64,000 nt of DNA, taken from positions 3,286,001-3,350,000 of the forward strand of contig CP126125.1 in NCBI GenBank assembly GCA_030123525.1. Direction: 5' to 3'. This DNA comes from ELB16-189 sp018266435 (GTDB lineage Bacteria; Bacteroidota; Bacteroidia; Cytophagales; Cyclobacteriaceae). Numbering within the stretch: the stretch's first letter is position 1; every line of letters starts with the position of its first letter. Made by a program: the position numbers and the translations under genes. A model generated the notes under the pieces. The model saw only the letters and a program-made list of their open reading frames with translations. It was not told the origin of the DNA and ran no database searches. Shown here one piece after another: positions 1 to 8,706 of the stretch.

Positions 1-1
1 C

Positions 2-1927
2 CGGGGGCCAGGCAACGATGGCTTTTCGCTTGTGCTCGACACCTACAAAGACAAAACAAATGGTTTTTTGTTTGGTATAAACCCTTATGGCGTGCAACGT
101 GAAGCGCTGTTGACCAACGGAGGCAATGATGATCTTTCATTAAGCTGGGACAACAAATGGTTCAGCGAAGCCAGGATGTTAGGAGACTACTGGGTATGTG
201 AGATGGCCATTCCATTTAAAACCATCCGTTTCAAAGAAGGCCTTTCTACATGGAATATTAATTTTTATCGCATTGATAGTCATCATGCCGAGCAGAGTAG
301 CTGGACACCCATTCCGCGGGTTTACTCGCCCACGGTATTGGCCTTTAACCGCGAACTGATTTGGGACAAGCCGGTAAGTCATCCGGGTGGAAATGTTTCA
401 ATAATCCCGTACGCTGCCGCTCACAATATCAATGACTATCAAAATAACTTACCAGTCGATCGTGCACCTTCAATTGGTGGCGATGGTAAAATTGCTATTG
501 GACCGGCTTTGAATTTAGATCTTACAGCCAATCCTGATTTTTCGCAAGTAGAAGTTGACCAACAAGTAACCAACCTGAGCCGTTTCGAAATTTTTTATCC
601 GGAGAAAAGGCAATTTTTTTTAGAAAATGCCGACTTGTTCGGAAGCTTTGGGTACAGCAATATGCGGCCATTTTTTTCAAGGAGAATCGGTGTTACCCGC
701 GATCCTACCATCGGTCAAAATATTGAGAACAGAATTTATGGTGGTGCCCGTTTAAGTGGCAAACTTGACAACAACTGGCGTATCGGGCTCATGACAATGC
801 AGGCAGCCGAAAACCATACAATCAATCTGCCCTCAATCAATTATTCAGTAGCCGCCATTCAGCGAAAAATTTTTACGCGGTCAAACCTTGGGTTGATGCT
901 CATTAATAAACAAGCCTTTCACGATTCGTCAACCAAAGATTTTAAAATGCTGCCCAACCGGTACAACCGTTTAGTGGGTGTTGATTTTAATCTTGGCAGT
1001 AAAGACAACAAATGGAATGGTAAAGCATTTTACCACCACTCTTTTGATGAACAGAAAAAAGACAGTGCATTTTCATCTACTGTTGCTTTGACCTACAGCA
1101 AGCCTAAAATAACCTGGGACATTTTAGTTCAGGGGGTTGGCGCCAACTTTAATCCGGAAGTTGGCTATTTGCCTCGCGCACGGTTTAATCGCTTCGCTCC
1201 TGATTTTTTTTACTTCTGGTATCCAAAATCCAAAGTGATTAACAACCACGGTCCCGGCATGGATGCCGATTTCATCGGCAATGACTTATTCGGCATTACC
1301 GATGCCGACTATAATGTGTGGTACAATATCAATTTTCAAAACACGGCCACGTTCTTTGTACGAATCCGGCAGGATTACGGGCTTGTATTTTTCCCTTTCG
1401 ATCCGGCTTTTCCTTCTGACCCGGCAACGATTAAAAATCTGCCTTTTAAGTCACATTATTATTGGAACTCAGCCATCATTAATTACCAATCAAATACGCG
1501 AAAAAAACTATTCTTCAATTTTCAGGCCCGGCTTGGGCAATACTATAATGGAGACCGAGTAAACATTGATGGTAACTTCAGTTATCGGCTTCAGCCTTAC
1601 GCAATAATTTCAGTTGATTATTCCGTCAATCATATTTCTTTGCCCTCGGCATATAACAGCGTTGATTACCTGCTCATCAGCCCGAAACTTGATTTTACCT
1701 TTTCCAGGAAACTATTCTGGACAACCTATTTTCAATACAACAACCAGATCAATAACGTAAACATCAACTCACGCCTGCAGTGGCGTTTCCGACCGGTTTC
1801 AGATCTGTACATTGTTTATACCGACAATTATTTTGCTTATGCCAATACCTCAGGCGATTTCTTGTACATTGGTCAGCCCAAGTACCGTTCGCTGGTGATC
1901 AAACTGACGTATTGGTTGAATTTGTAA
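2..1927 (+). CDS. DUF5916 family outer-membrane-type protein (5' truncated by window edge)
   Basis: The frame is open to the first bases of the window, so this is the C-terminal part (about 640 residues) of a longer protein. The first visible residues (PGNDGFSLVLDTYKD, then WNINFYRIDSHH) match the end of the CBM9-like domain that precedes DUF5916. The rest is rich in alternating aromatic and polar strands, as in an outer-membrane beta barrel, and includes the typical DUF5916 stretch around FEIFYPEKRQFFLEN and FFSRRIG. The family is common in Bacteroidota and is thought to sit in the outer membrane; its biochemical role is unknown to me. The end WLNL is a short hydrophobic terminus but not a classic terminal Phe. 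Family call is firm; function is open. Confidence 0.85.
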   Translation, partial: RGPGNDGFSLVLDTYKDKTNGFLFGINPYGVQREALLTNGGNDDLSLSWDNKWFSEARMLGDYWVCEMAIPFKTIRFKEGLSTWNINFYRIDSHHAEQSSWTPIPRVYSPTVLAFNRELIWDKPVSHPGGNVSIIPYAAAHNINDYQNNLPVDRAPSIGGDGKIAIGPALNLDLTANPDFSQVEVDQQVTNLSRFEIFYPEKRQFFLENADLFGSFGYSNMRPFFSRRIGVTRDPTIGQNIENRIYGGARLSGKLDNNWRIGLMTMQAAENHTINLPSINYSVAAIQRKIFTRSNLGLMLINKQAFHDSSTKDFKMLPNRYNRLVGVDFNLGSKDNKWNGKAFYHHSFDEQKKDSAFSSTVALTYSKPKITWDILVQGVGANFNPEVGYLPRARFNRFAPDFFYFWYPKSKVINNHGPGMDADFIGNDLFGITDADYNVWYNINFQNTATFFVRIRQDYGLVFFPFDPAFPSDPATIKNLPFKSHYYWNSAIINYQSNTRKKLFFNFQARLGQYYNGDRVNIDGNFSYRLQPYAIISVDYSVNHISLPSAYNSVDYLLISPKLDFTFSRKLFWTTYFQYNNQINNVNINSRLQWRFRPVSDLYIVYTDNYFAYANTSGDFLYIGQPKYRSLVIKLTYWLNL

Positions 1928-1990
1928 ATTGAAAATTAACAGACCGATAACAATTCTTTTCTGTTGAATGTCAGGTGTTTAGTAAAAAGT

Positions 1991-2014
1991 AATTAGATGT
2001 TTAAACATCTAATT
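1991..2014. promoter_or_regulatory. Perfect 24-bp palindrome, candidate MarR operator upstream of yceI
   Basis: The half-site aattagatgttt is followed directly by its exact reverse complement, giving 12-bp arms with no spacer. It ends 38 bases before the yceI ATG and just upstream of a TA-rich TTTTTTG segment that could be the -7 box, so a bound protein would block the promoter. A MarR-family regulator is encoded two genes' width downstream, and MarR dimers bind palindromes of this size. That the MarR protein binds here is inference. Confidence 0.7.
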
Positions 2015-2052
2015 TATTTTTTGCGTTATCCTTGCCAATAAATAATAAACAC

Positions 2053-2625
2053 ATGAAAAAAATCTATTTACTCATTATGTCAGTGCTAGTAGCCGGGGTT
2101 GCCGCTGCACAAGGAACCTGGACAATTGACAAGGCTCACTCGAAGGTGGGGTTCAACGTATCACACTTTGCGGTATCAGAAGTTGAGGGACTTTTCAAAG
2201 ATTACGATGCCAAAATATCCAGCACCGCGGCAGATTTTGACGGAGCTGAAATTGAGTTTTCTGCCAAAACCGCCTCCATCTTTACCGACAACGAAAGACG
2301 CGATACGCATTTAAAATCTGATGATTTTTTTAATGCTGAAAAATATCCTGAAATTAAATTCAAAGGAAAATTAGTAAAAGAAGGTTCAGGGTATGTGCTG
2401 AAAGGTGACTTCACCATGCGCGATGTAACCAAACCAGCTACCTTTGAAGTAACCTACGGTGGCAGTACAAAAGCGTTTGGCAGTGAAAAAGCCGGTTTTA
2501 AATTAAGAGGAAAAATCAACCGCTTTGATTACAATTTGAAGTGGGATAAAATGAACGGTGCCGATCTAATCGTAGGTAAAGAAGTGGAAATTGTTTGTAA
2601 AGTAGAATTGAACAAAAAAGCATAA
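2053..2625 (+). CDS. YceI family periplasmic lipocalin-like protein
   Basis: This 191-aa protein begins with a clear Sec signal peptide (residues 1-20, ending VAAAQ). The mature part reads TWTIDKAHSKVGFNVSHFAVSEVEG, then HLKSDDFFNAEKYPEIKFKG, which are hallmark segments of YceI proteins. The family folds as an extended lipocalin-like barrel that binds isoprenoid or other amphiphilic molecules in the periplasm. The ATG at 2053 is preferred over an upstream TTG because it starts exactly at the signal peptide. It is probably controlled by the palindrome at 1991-2014 and is followed by a hairpin terminator at 2647-2670 before the marR gene. The ligand is unknown. Confidence 0.93.
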   Translation: MKKIYLLIMSVLVAGVAAAQGTWTIDKAHSKVGFNVSHFAVSEVEGLFKDYDAKISSTAADFDGAEIEFSAKTASIFTDNERRDTHLKSDDFFNAEKYPEIKFKGKLVKEGSGYVLKGDFTMRDVTKPATFEVTYGGSTKAFGSEKAGFKLRGKINRFDYNLKWDKMNGADLIVGKEVEIVCKVELNKKA

Positions 2626-2646
2626 CTACCAAAATGTAAAAAAGTG

Positions 2647-2670
2647 AGGCTGCCTTCGGGCAGCCTTTTT
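2647..2670 (+). terminator. Rho-independent terminator or attenuator between yceI and marR
   Basis: An 8-bp stem aggctgcc/ggcagcct with a ttcg tetraloop is followed by a T tract. It lies 22 bases after the yceI stop and only 6 bases before the marR ATG at 2677. The hairpin could therefore both end the yceI transcript and limit read-through into marR. Confidence 0.85.
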
Positions 2671-2676
2671 CTTGTT

Positions 2677-3126
2677 ATGAAACTGGAAAAAGAAATCAAG
2701 CAGGCCAAATTCAGAAACGTTCATCAAAAGGCTGTAATCAATTTATTGTTTACGGCCAGTTGGTTAGAAAATAACCATAACAAATTTTTTAAGCGTCATG
2801 GCATTACCGGAATCCAGTTTAATATTTTGCGTATTCTGCGTGGCCAGTACCCCAACAAAGTATCAGGAGCACAACTCAAACTGAGAATGCTTGATAAGAA
2901 TTCGGATGTATCGCGGCTGCTCGATCGGCTGATTGCAAAAAAACTGATTGAGAAAAGTATTTGTACCCATGACAAGAGAGCCTCGGATGTTGTGATCACT
3001 AAAAAAGGACTTCATCTTTTAAAATCCATTGATTCAGAAATAGACAAAACCGACAGCGAAGCATTGGCCATTACCGCCAGCGAAGCCAAACAACTGAGCG
3101 ACTTACTTGACAAGTGCCGGGGCTAA
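2677..3126 (+). CDS. MarR family winged-helix transcriptional regulator
   Basis: This protein of 149 aa has the MarR core: HGITGIQFNILRILRG (helices 2-3), a recognition region around DVSRLLDRLIAKKLIEKSICTHDKRASDVVITKKG (residues about 80-115, with the wing DKRASD), and a C-terminal dimerisation helix. A GTG further upstream lies inside the terminator hairpin, so the ATG at 2677 is chosen. It follows yceI on the same strand with a terminator between, and overlaps the convergent M3 peptidase gene by 4 bases at its 3' end. The likely target is the 24-bp palindrome upstream of yceI, giving a self-contained sensor/response pair. The inducing ligand cannot be told. Confidence 0.92.
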   Translation: MKLEKEIKQAKFRNVHQKAVINLLFTASWLENNHNKFFKRHGITGIQFNILRILRGQYPNKVSGAQLKLRMLDKNSDVSRLLDRLIAKKLIEKSICTHDKRASDVVITKKGLHLLKSIDSEIDKTDSEALAITASEAKQLSDLLDKCRG

Positions 3127-4832
3127 ACTTTTGCCAGTTCGTCCTTTACAAAACCCATCAACTCACTGATGTATTTTTTACTGAAATCAAATCTGATACC
3201 GGCAGCTTTATACAATTCAGGGATTGTTTTCAGGTTACCCAGACGCAAAGCATTAAGGTAGTTGGTTAGCCCTTCTGTTTTGTTCTGTTTAAAATTTCTC
3301 CACACGGCTATTGCACCCAGTTGAGCCATGCCGTATTCAATGTAATAAAAAGGAACTTCGTATAAATGTAACTGCTTCTGCCAGAGGTAATCTTTTGCCT
3401 GCTGTAACCCTGACCAGTCTGTAACCAAATCGGCAAACCGGTCAAAAATTATATTCCAGTTTTCTTTTCTGTCAGTAAGGGTGTGTTTGGGGTTTTCATA
3501 AATCCAATGTTGAAACTTATCGATGGTTGCCACCCAGGGAAGTGTCTCGATGATGTCTTCTAACTGGTCTCGTTTTGCACGATCCAGTTCTTTCTTATCA
3601 GGAAAAAATATATTCCACTGATCCATGGATATCAGTTCCATACTCATACTGGCCAATTCGGCTACCTCCATCGGTGGTGATTTAAAATCATTCAGTTCCA
3701 AATTCATCGTGAGAAAATTATGTACGGCATGACCGCCTTCGTGCATCAGCGTAGTCATGTCGCGCATGGTAGAGGTTGCGTTCATAAAAATAAAAGGCAC
3801 ACCTACTTCAGCCAGCGGATAATTGTATCCACCGGGAGCTTTTCCTTTTCTCGATTCCAAATCAAGGTGTTTCATTTCTTTCATCGTAGCCAGACACTGG
3901 CCCAAGTAAGGGTCGAGGTTTTGAAAACAAGCAATCGATTTTTCCATCAGGTCACTTCCATCCTGAAATGCCTTGAGCGGTTCCCTGCCAAAACTATCAA
4001 CGGCTTTGTCCCACGGGCGCAACTGATTCAATTTTAAATCGCGTTTACGCTCGCGTGCCAGTTCATTGAGTACAGGTACTACTTCGCTTTCTATTGAATC
4101 ATGAAAAGCAAAACAATCGGCTGGAGAATAATCAAAGCGACCGTAGGCTTTAAACTGGTAATCACGAAAATTTTTAAATCCTGCATTGACCGAAATGCGG
4201 TGGCGAAGTGAAATCAATTTTGAAAACAACTCATCGAGTTGATCTTTATCTTTCAATCTTCTGGCCGAAATTTTATGATAAACTTCCTCGCGTTTGGTGC
4301 GATCGGTGGATTGCAGAATTACGCCTGCCTGTTGCAAGGTTAATTCCTGGCCGTTAAACTGCACCGTCATCGCTCCTGAAATGGCTGCATACTTTTGAGT
4401 CTCGGTAGCGATCTCGGTAAAAAGCGGAATGTTTTCTTCACGAAATAATTCGATTTCTTTTTTCAGGTTACGAATCATAAGGTCATACCCGGGAAAGTTC
4501 TCTAATTCCTTTACAAAAGGGCAATCGATTACCTTTTTATTCAACCGGTCAGAATACGGTGCTATCTGAGGCTGAACCTCGGTAACAAAATACTGGTAGG
4601 CATTGGTATAGGCTTCGTTGTCGGTAAAGCATGTCATGCGGATGTAGCGCCAGCCCATGTCTTCACTCACAATTGATTCCAACTCACTGCGGTCGCTAAG
4701 CCAGTGTTTTAATTCAACTGCCGACTGTATTGACCTGTTTACCAACTCATCAAAATACAATTGAAGTGCCGACCAATCGGTAATTTTAAAATTAGCCGGA
4801 AGAAACTTACGCGGTGGAGCTTGAATAATCAT
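3123..4832 (-). CDS. M3 family oligoendopeptidase (PepF-like)
   Basis: This 569-aa zinc metallopeptidase should cleave short peptides in the cytosol. The zinc site HEGGH is at residues 364-368, and the probable third ligand is Glu392 in the segment MEVAELASMSMEL. The upstream EVGVPFIFMNAT and the downstream YIEYGMAQLGAIAVWRN region are typical of the M3B oligoendopeptidase branch. The ATG at 4832 (MIIQAPPRKFLP) is preferred to a longer frame starting at 4946, because the extra 38 residues have no family resemblance and would run close to the divergent promoter. No signal peptide is seen. It is convergent with marR (4-base overlap) and divergent from the serine-biosynthesis fusion gene. Confidence 0.92.
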   Translation of the reverse strand: MIIQAPPRKFLPANFKITDWSALQLYFDELVNRSIQSAVELKHWLSDRSELESIVSEDMGWRYIRMTCFTDNEAYTNAYQYFVTEVQPQIAPYSDRLNKKVIDCPFVKELENFPGYDLMIRNLKKEIELFREENIPLFTEIATETQKYAAISGAMTVQFNGQELTLQQAGVILQSTDRTKREEVYHKISARRLKDKDQLDELFSKLISLRHRISVNAGFKNFRDYQFKAYGRFDYSPADCFAFHDSIESEVVPVLNELARERKRDLKLNQLRPWDKAVDSFGREPLKAFQDGSDLMEKSIACFQNLDPYLGQCLATMKEMKHLDLESRKGKAPGGYNYPLAEVGVPFIFMNATSTMRDMTTLMHEGGHAVHNFLTMNLELNDFKSPPMEVAELASMSMELISMDQWNIFFPDKKELDRAKRDQLEDIIETLPWVATIDKFQHWIYENPKHTLTDRKENWNIIFDRFADLVTDWSGLQQAKDYLWQKQLHLYEVPFYYIEYGMAQLGAIAVWRNFKQNKTEGLTNYLNALRLGNLKTIPELYKAAGIRFDFSKKYISELMGFVKDELAKV

Positions 4833-4990
4833 ACGGGTATTTTCTTTCAAAGAAACAATTGAAAGAGGGAAGTTCAAAAGTTTTTTTTCAATGAATATGC
4901 CTGTGTTGATTCCATTCAGCACGCAAGGTGTTAGCCTATTCTCCATCAGGATAAATTCTTCTCAACATTAGAAAATCTAATTTCTACATT

Positions 4991-4998
4991 TATATTTG
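4991..4998 (+). promoter_or_regulatory. Putative -7 box for the serA fusion gene
   Basis: TATATTTG matches the Bacteroidota -7 consensus TAnnTTTG and ends 17 bases before the ATG at 5015. No convincing -33 TTG box is seen at the usual spacing. Confidence 0.45.
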
Positions 4999-5014
4999 AC
5001 GCCATTACTTCGTC

Positions 5015-6907
5015 ATGAAACCTAACAAGTATTTCGTAATCGATTTCGACAGCACGTTCACCAAGGTTGAAGCCTTTGATGTGCTCGCAGACATTTCACT
5101 GGAGGGGCATCCTGAAAAAAACCAGATCAAAAAAAAAATTTTGGATATCACCAATCAGGGTATGGAGGGAGTGTTATCGCTGCGCGAATCTATTCAAAAA
5201 CGCATTGAACTGCTTTCGCCTCAAAAAAAACATATTCATTTGCTGGTCAACCACCTGAAGAGCCTGGTGTCAGAGTCGTTTAAGCGTAACAAAGATTTTT
5301 TTATTTCTCATGCTGAAAATATTTACATCATCTCCAATGGGTTTAAAGAATTTGTAGAACCGGTGGTGACCGAGTTTGGCATCAAGAAGGAAAATGTTTT
5401 GGCCAATGAGTTTGTTACCGATGGCAACGGAAAAATTACCGGGGTTAATACCAACAATCCGCTTTCGGCAAACAACGGAAAAGTAGAGATGCTCAAACAA
5501 CTGAACCTGCCGGGCGATGTGTACGTGATTGGCGATGGCTACACCGACTATGAGATCAAACACTCGGGGTTAGCCAACAAATTTTACGCCTTCACTGAAA
5601 ACATCGAGCGCGAAAGTGTACTGGCCAAAGCCGATCATATTGCACCCAGTCTGGATGAATTTTTATATTTGAATAAATTGAATACCGTTATCTCCTACCC
5701 CAAAAATCGTATCAGCGTTTTGCTGCTGGAAAACGTGCACCCCATTGCCCTTGAGTTAATGAAAGCTGAGGGCTTCGCAGTGGAAACTTATCCGGCCGGA
5801 CTTGATGAAAGCGAACTAAGCGAAAAAATAAAAAATGTTTCTGTGTTGGGCATCCGAAGCAAAACACAAGTAACAGCAAAGGTTTTGGAAAATGCCAACC
5901 GCCTGATGGCCATTGGTGCATTCTGCATTGGCACCAATCAGATTGATTTGAAGGCAGCTACTCAAAAAGGTGTAGCCGTATTCAATGCCCCTTTCAGTAA
6001 CACTCGCTCAGTAGTGGAAATGGCTATTGCTGAGATGATCATGCTCATCAGGGGCTTCTACGATAAGTCGAACAAAATGCACCTGGGCAAATGGGACAAA
6101 TCCGCAAAAGGAAGCTATGAAGTGCGTGGAAAAAAACTGGGTATTATCGGCTACGGAAACATAGGCGCACAACTTTCTGTCATTGCCGAAAACCTCGGCA
6201 TGAAAGTTTTCTATTACGACAAAGAAGAAAAACTGGCCTTGGGCAATGCCGTGAAATGTAAAAGCCAGAAAGAGTTACTCAATTTGGCTGACGTAGTTAC
6301 TCTTCACGTAGATGGGCGCGAAAGCAACACCAACATCATCGGAGGCGAAGAATTTGCGCAAATGAAAAAAGGAGTAATCTTTTTAAACCTGAGCCGGGGG
6401 CATGTGGTCGATGTAAAAGCCTTGCGCGAAAACATACTTAACGGAAAAGTGGCCGGATGCGCTGTAGATGTTTTTCCCTACGAACCGATCAGCAATGACG
6501 AAGAATTTGTTTCAGACCTGTGCGGACTGCCCAACGTGATACTTACTCCGCATATCGGAGGCAGCACTGCCGAAGCCCAGGAAAACATCGGCAATTTTGT
6601 GCCGGGCAAGTTAATGGACTACATCAACACAGGCAGCACCAGCAATAGCGTAAATTTCCCTAACCTCACATTACCCACATTGGAGAATGCCCACCGCCTG
6701 ATTCACATTCACCACAATGTGCCGGGCATATTGGCCAGGATTAACCAAACACTGGCCGATCACGGTATCAACATTGTGGGGCAATATTTAAAAACGAATG
6801 AGCAGATCGGTTATGTGATCACCGACATTAACAAAGAATACGACAAAGAAGTGATCAAACAACTGCGCGCTATTGAACATACCATTAAGTTCAGGGTATT
6901 GTATTAA
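5015..6907 (+). CDS. serA: Fused HAD phosphoserine-phosphatase-like / D-3-phosphoglycerate dehydrogenase with ACT domain
   Basis: The 630 residues contain two serine-pathway modules. Residues 1-215 form a HAD-IB phosphatase-like domain with DFDST (Asp10, Asp12), ISNG, and GDGYTDYE (residues 173-180). Residues about 225-545 form phosphoglycerate dehydrogenase: Rossmann motif GYGNIG at 379-384, catalytic Arg461 in LSRGHVVD, and His513 in TPHIGGST. Residues about 555-630 form an ACT domain (VPGILARINQTLADHGINI), usually a serine sensor. The protein could catalyse the first and last steps of serine synthesis; the middle aminotransferase is not in the window. The phosphatase step is inferred from motifs only, and the domain may have changed substrate. 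An A10 tract near codons 38-41 is a possible slippage site. Confidence 0.9.
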   Translation: MKPNKYFVIDFDSTFTKVEAFDVLADISLEGHPEKNQIKKKILDITNQGMEGVLSLRESIQKRIELLSPQKKHIHLLVNHLKSLVSESFKRNKDFFISHAENIYIISNGFKEFVEPVVTEFGIKKENVLANEFVTDGNGKITGVNTNNPLSANNGKVEMLKQLNLPGDVYVIGDGYTDYEIKHSGLANKFYAFTENIERESVLAKADHIAPSLDEFLYLNKLNTVISYPKNRISVLLLENVHPIALELMKAEGFAVETYPAGLDESELSEKIKNVSVLGIRSKTQVTAKVLENANRLMAIGAFCIGTNQIDLKAATQKGVAVFNAPFSNTRSVVEMAIAEMIMLIRGFYDKSNKMHLGKWDKSAKGSYEVRGKKLGIIGYGNIGAQLSVIAENLGMKVFYYDKEEKLALGNAVKCKSQKELLNLADVVTLHVDGRESNTNIIGGEEFAQMKKGVIFLNLSRGHVVDVKALRENILNGKVAGCAVDVFPYEPISNDEEFVSDLCGLPNVILTPHIGGSTAEAQENIGNFVPGKLMDYINTGSTSNSVNFPNLTLPTLENAHRLIHIHHNVPGILARINQTLADHGINIVGQYLKTNEQIGYVITDINKEYDKEVIKQLRAIEHTIKFRVLY

Positions 6908-6909
6908 TA

Positions 6910-7683
6910 CTAAAATGAAATGTAATTCAAGCTGCCGTGGGTCAGCATGACCGGTTTTATCTTGAAGGCCTGCTCTATTTTTTCTTCAACCAACACTTCA
7001 CTGGGTTGACCCTGCGCCAATACTTTTCCTTCATTCAGTAAAAGAATGTAATCCGCAAAGCGGGCAGCCAAATTCAAATCATGCACTACCCCTACTACTA
7101 CTAAGTCATCCTTTTGCTCGAGTTCAATCAACTTTCGCATGAACTGGTATTGAAAATTTACATCGAGAAATGTGAGTGGCTCATCGAGTAGTAAATACCT
7201 GAGTTGTCCGGGCACAGCATTCCAGATTTGTGCCAGCACCCGTGCAAAATTAACTCGCTGCTTTTCTCCTCCGCTCAAGGTAGCATAGTCGCGGTCTGCC
7301 ATAGACATGACTTCAAAATAGTCCATGGCTTGTACTACTATTTGCTCATCAATTCTTGCCGGGTGGTTTGTAAAATGAGGATAGCGCCCCATCATCACCA
7401 CTTCCCAGGCTTTGAGTGGAAAAGCAACCTCAGTATGCTGGGAAAGTACAGCTCGTATCTTGGCTAGCTCGCGATAAGAATACTCCATCAGTTGTTTTTC
7501 ACTATACCTGATGCTGCCTTCGCATACGGCTATTTGTTTGCTTGCTGCCTTGACTAACGTTGATTTTCCTGAACCATTGGGCCCAATGATCAGGTTCATT
7601 TTTCCGGGAAGGAAACTGGCCGAGACATTGTCTAACAGTTTTTTTGAGCCCACTTGTACTGATATGTTTTCCAGTCTTAGCAT
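6910..7683 (-). CDS. hmuV: Haem ABC transporter ATP-binding protein
   Basis: This 257-aa ATPase should power haem (or iron-chelate) import with the permease encoded just upstream. Walker A is GPNGSGKS at residues 34-41, the ABC signature is LSGGEKQRVNFARVLAQ, and Walker B is YLLLDEPLTFLDV, followed by the H-loop segment VGVVHDLNLAARFAD. The ATG at 7683 shares its A with the permease TGA (TGATG), a translational coupling arrangement; a longer reading from 7782 would lie inside the permease gene and is rejected. The gene ends 2 bases from the convergent serA stop, with no visible terminator between. Confidence 0.93.
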   Translation of the reverse strand: MLRLENISVQVGSKKLLDNVSASFLPGKMNLIIGPNGSGKSTLVKAASKQIAVCEGSIRYSEKQLMEYSYRELAKIRAVLSQHTEVAFPLKAWEVVMMGRYPHFTNHPARIDEQIVVQAMDYFEVMSMADRDYATLSGGEKQRVNFARVLAQIWNAVPGQLRYLLLDEPLTFLDVNFQYQFMRKLIELEQKDDLVVVGVVHDLNLAARFADYILLLNEGKVLAQGQPSEVLVEEKIEQAFKIKPVMLTHGSLNYISF

Positions 7684-8705
7684 CAGAAATAATGTTGGTT
7701 CCTTCGCAATAAAAAAATAAAGACCGGTACACCCACCACTGACGTGACAATACCTATTGGCAGTTCGGCCGGTGCCAGCCACAAGCGTGCCGTAAGGTCA
7801 GCAAGGCTCAGTATAATGCCGCCAAGCAGGGCACTTCCTATCAATAAGAACCGGTTATCAGAACCTTTCATCAATCGCAAAAAATGCGGAACAATCAATC
7901 CCACAAAACTGATCACCCCCACAAAAGCCGTAGCCACAGCTACTAACACAACAGTGACGGTAATTACCATTACTTTCAATCGATTAATATTCACACCAAG
8001 ATGAAGTGCTTCCGCTTCGCCCATGGCCAGTGCATTAAGTGCTTTCGTCAACCGGAGTGAAATAAAAAAGCAAATCAAAGTTGACGCACCAATTAAAATC
8101 ACTGAATTCCAGCTCGATCCCGATAGTGTGCCCAAATTCCAAAAGGTAATGGAGCGAGCTTGCGGGTCACGTGCCAAATATGACATCAACCCTACTCCGC
8201 TCAGGCAAAGTGCGTTTACCGCAATACCTGTAAGCAACAACGAAATAATTGACTGACTTGCTTCTCTGCGGTGTGAAAGCAGAAAAACCAATACGGTGGC
8301 GCACGCTCCGCCTGCGCTGGCAGCTATGGGTAATGTCCAGACTCCAGCATTAAATTTTAAAGTAGCACCCAAAACAAAATACAGCGAAGCACCTAACGCA
8401 GCTCCGCTGGATGTGCCGACAAGGCCCGGCTCTACAATCGGATTACGAAAAAGTGCCTGCATCAACACACCGGCCATGGCTAATGAAGCCCCTACCAGTA
8501 TACAGTTGATGGCGCGAGGTAAGCGGATGTCAAAAAAGATCCGCTCTTGCAGAGGCATCTCCCGGCCAGAAAAAAAATCAGAGAAAGCAGACATGATTTC
8601 ATCGGCCCGGATAACAATAGCGCCAAAAATCAACGAAAGAAAAAAAACAACAACGAGAATGATTGCGAGGTAAAAGTAACTGGCAGAATAGTTTCTACTC
8701 AACAT
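7683..8705 (-). CDS. hmuU: FecCD-family haem ABC transporter permease
   Basis: This 340-aa inner-membrane protein has about ten hydrophobic segments and the FecCD family signatures: LPRAINCILVGASLAMAGVLMQALFRNPIVEPGLVGTSSGA-type sequence near the N terminus and FVGLIVPHFLRLMKG near residue 270. These permeases import haem, siderophore or cobalamin from the periplasmic binding protein. It overlaps hmuV by one base and follows the binding-protein gene with a gap of one base, so the three genes form one operon. The substrate is assigned as haem from the binding protein. Confidence 0.93.
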   Translation of the reverse strand: MLSRNYSASYFYLAIILVVVFFLSLIFGAIVIRADEIMSAFSDFFSGREMPLQERIFFDIRLPRAINCILVGASLAMAGVLMQALFRNPIVEPGLVGTSSGAALGASLYFVLGATLKFNAGVWTLPIAASAGGACATVLVFLLSHRREASQSIISLLLTGIAVNALCLSGVGLMSYLARDPQARSITFWNLGTLSGSSWNSVILIGASTLICFFISLRLTKALNALAMGEAEALHLGVNINRLKVMVITVTVVLVAVATAFVGVISFVGLIVPHFLRLMKGSDNRFLLIGSALLGGIILSLADLTARLWLAPAELPIGIVTSVVGVPVFIFLLRRNQHYF

Positions 8706-8706
8706 A

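Noticed and set aside
7502..7782. Extension of the HmuV frame and further frames inside the permease 3' end
   Set aside because: The extra residues have no ABC-family similarity; the TGATG junction gives the proper start at 7683.
8296..8673. Plus-strand frame of 125 codons within hmuU
   Set aside because: Antisense shadow of a strongly conserved permease; its composition is the complement pattern of hydrophobic codons.
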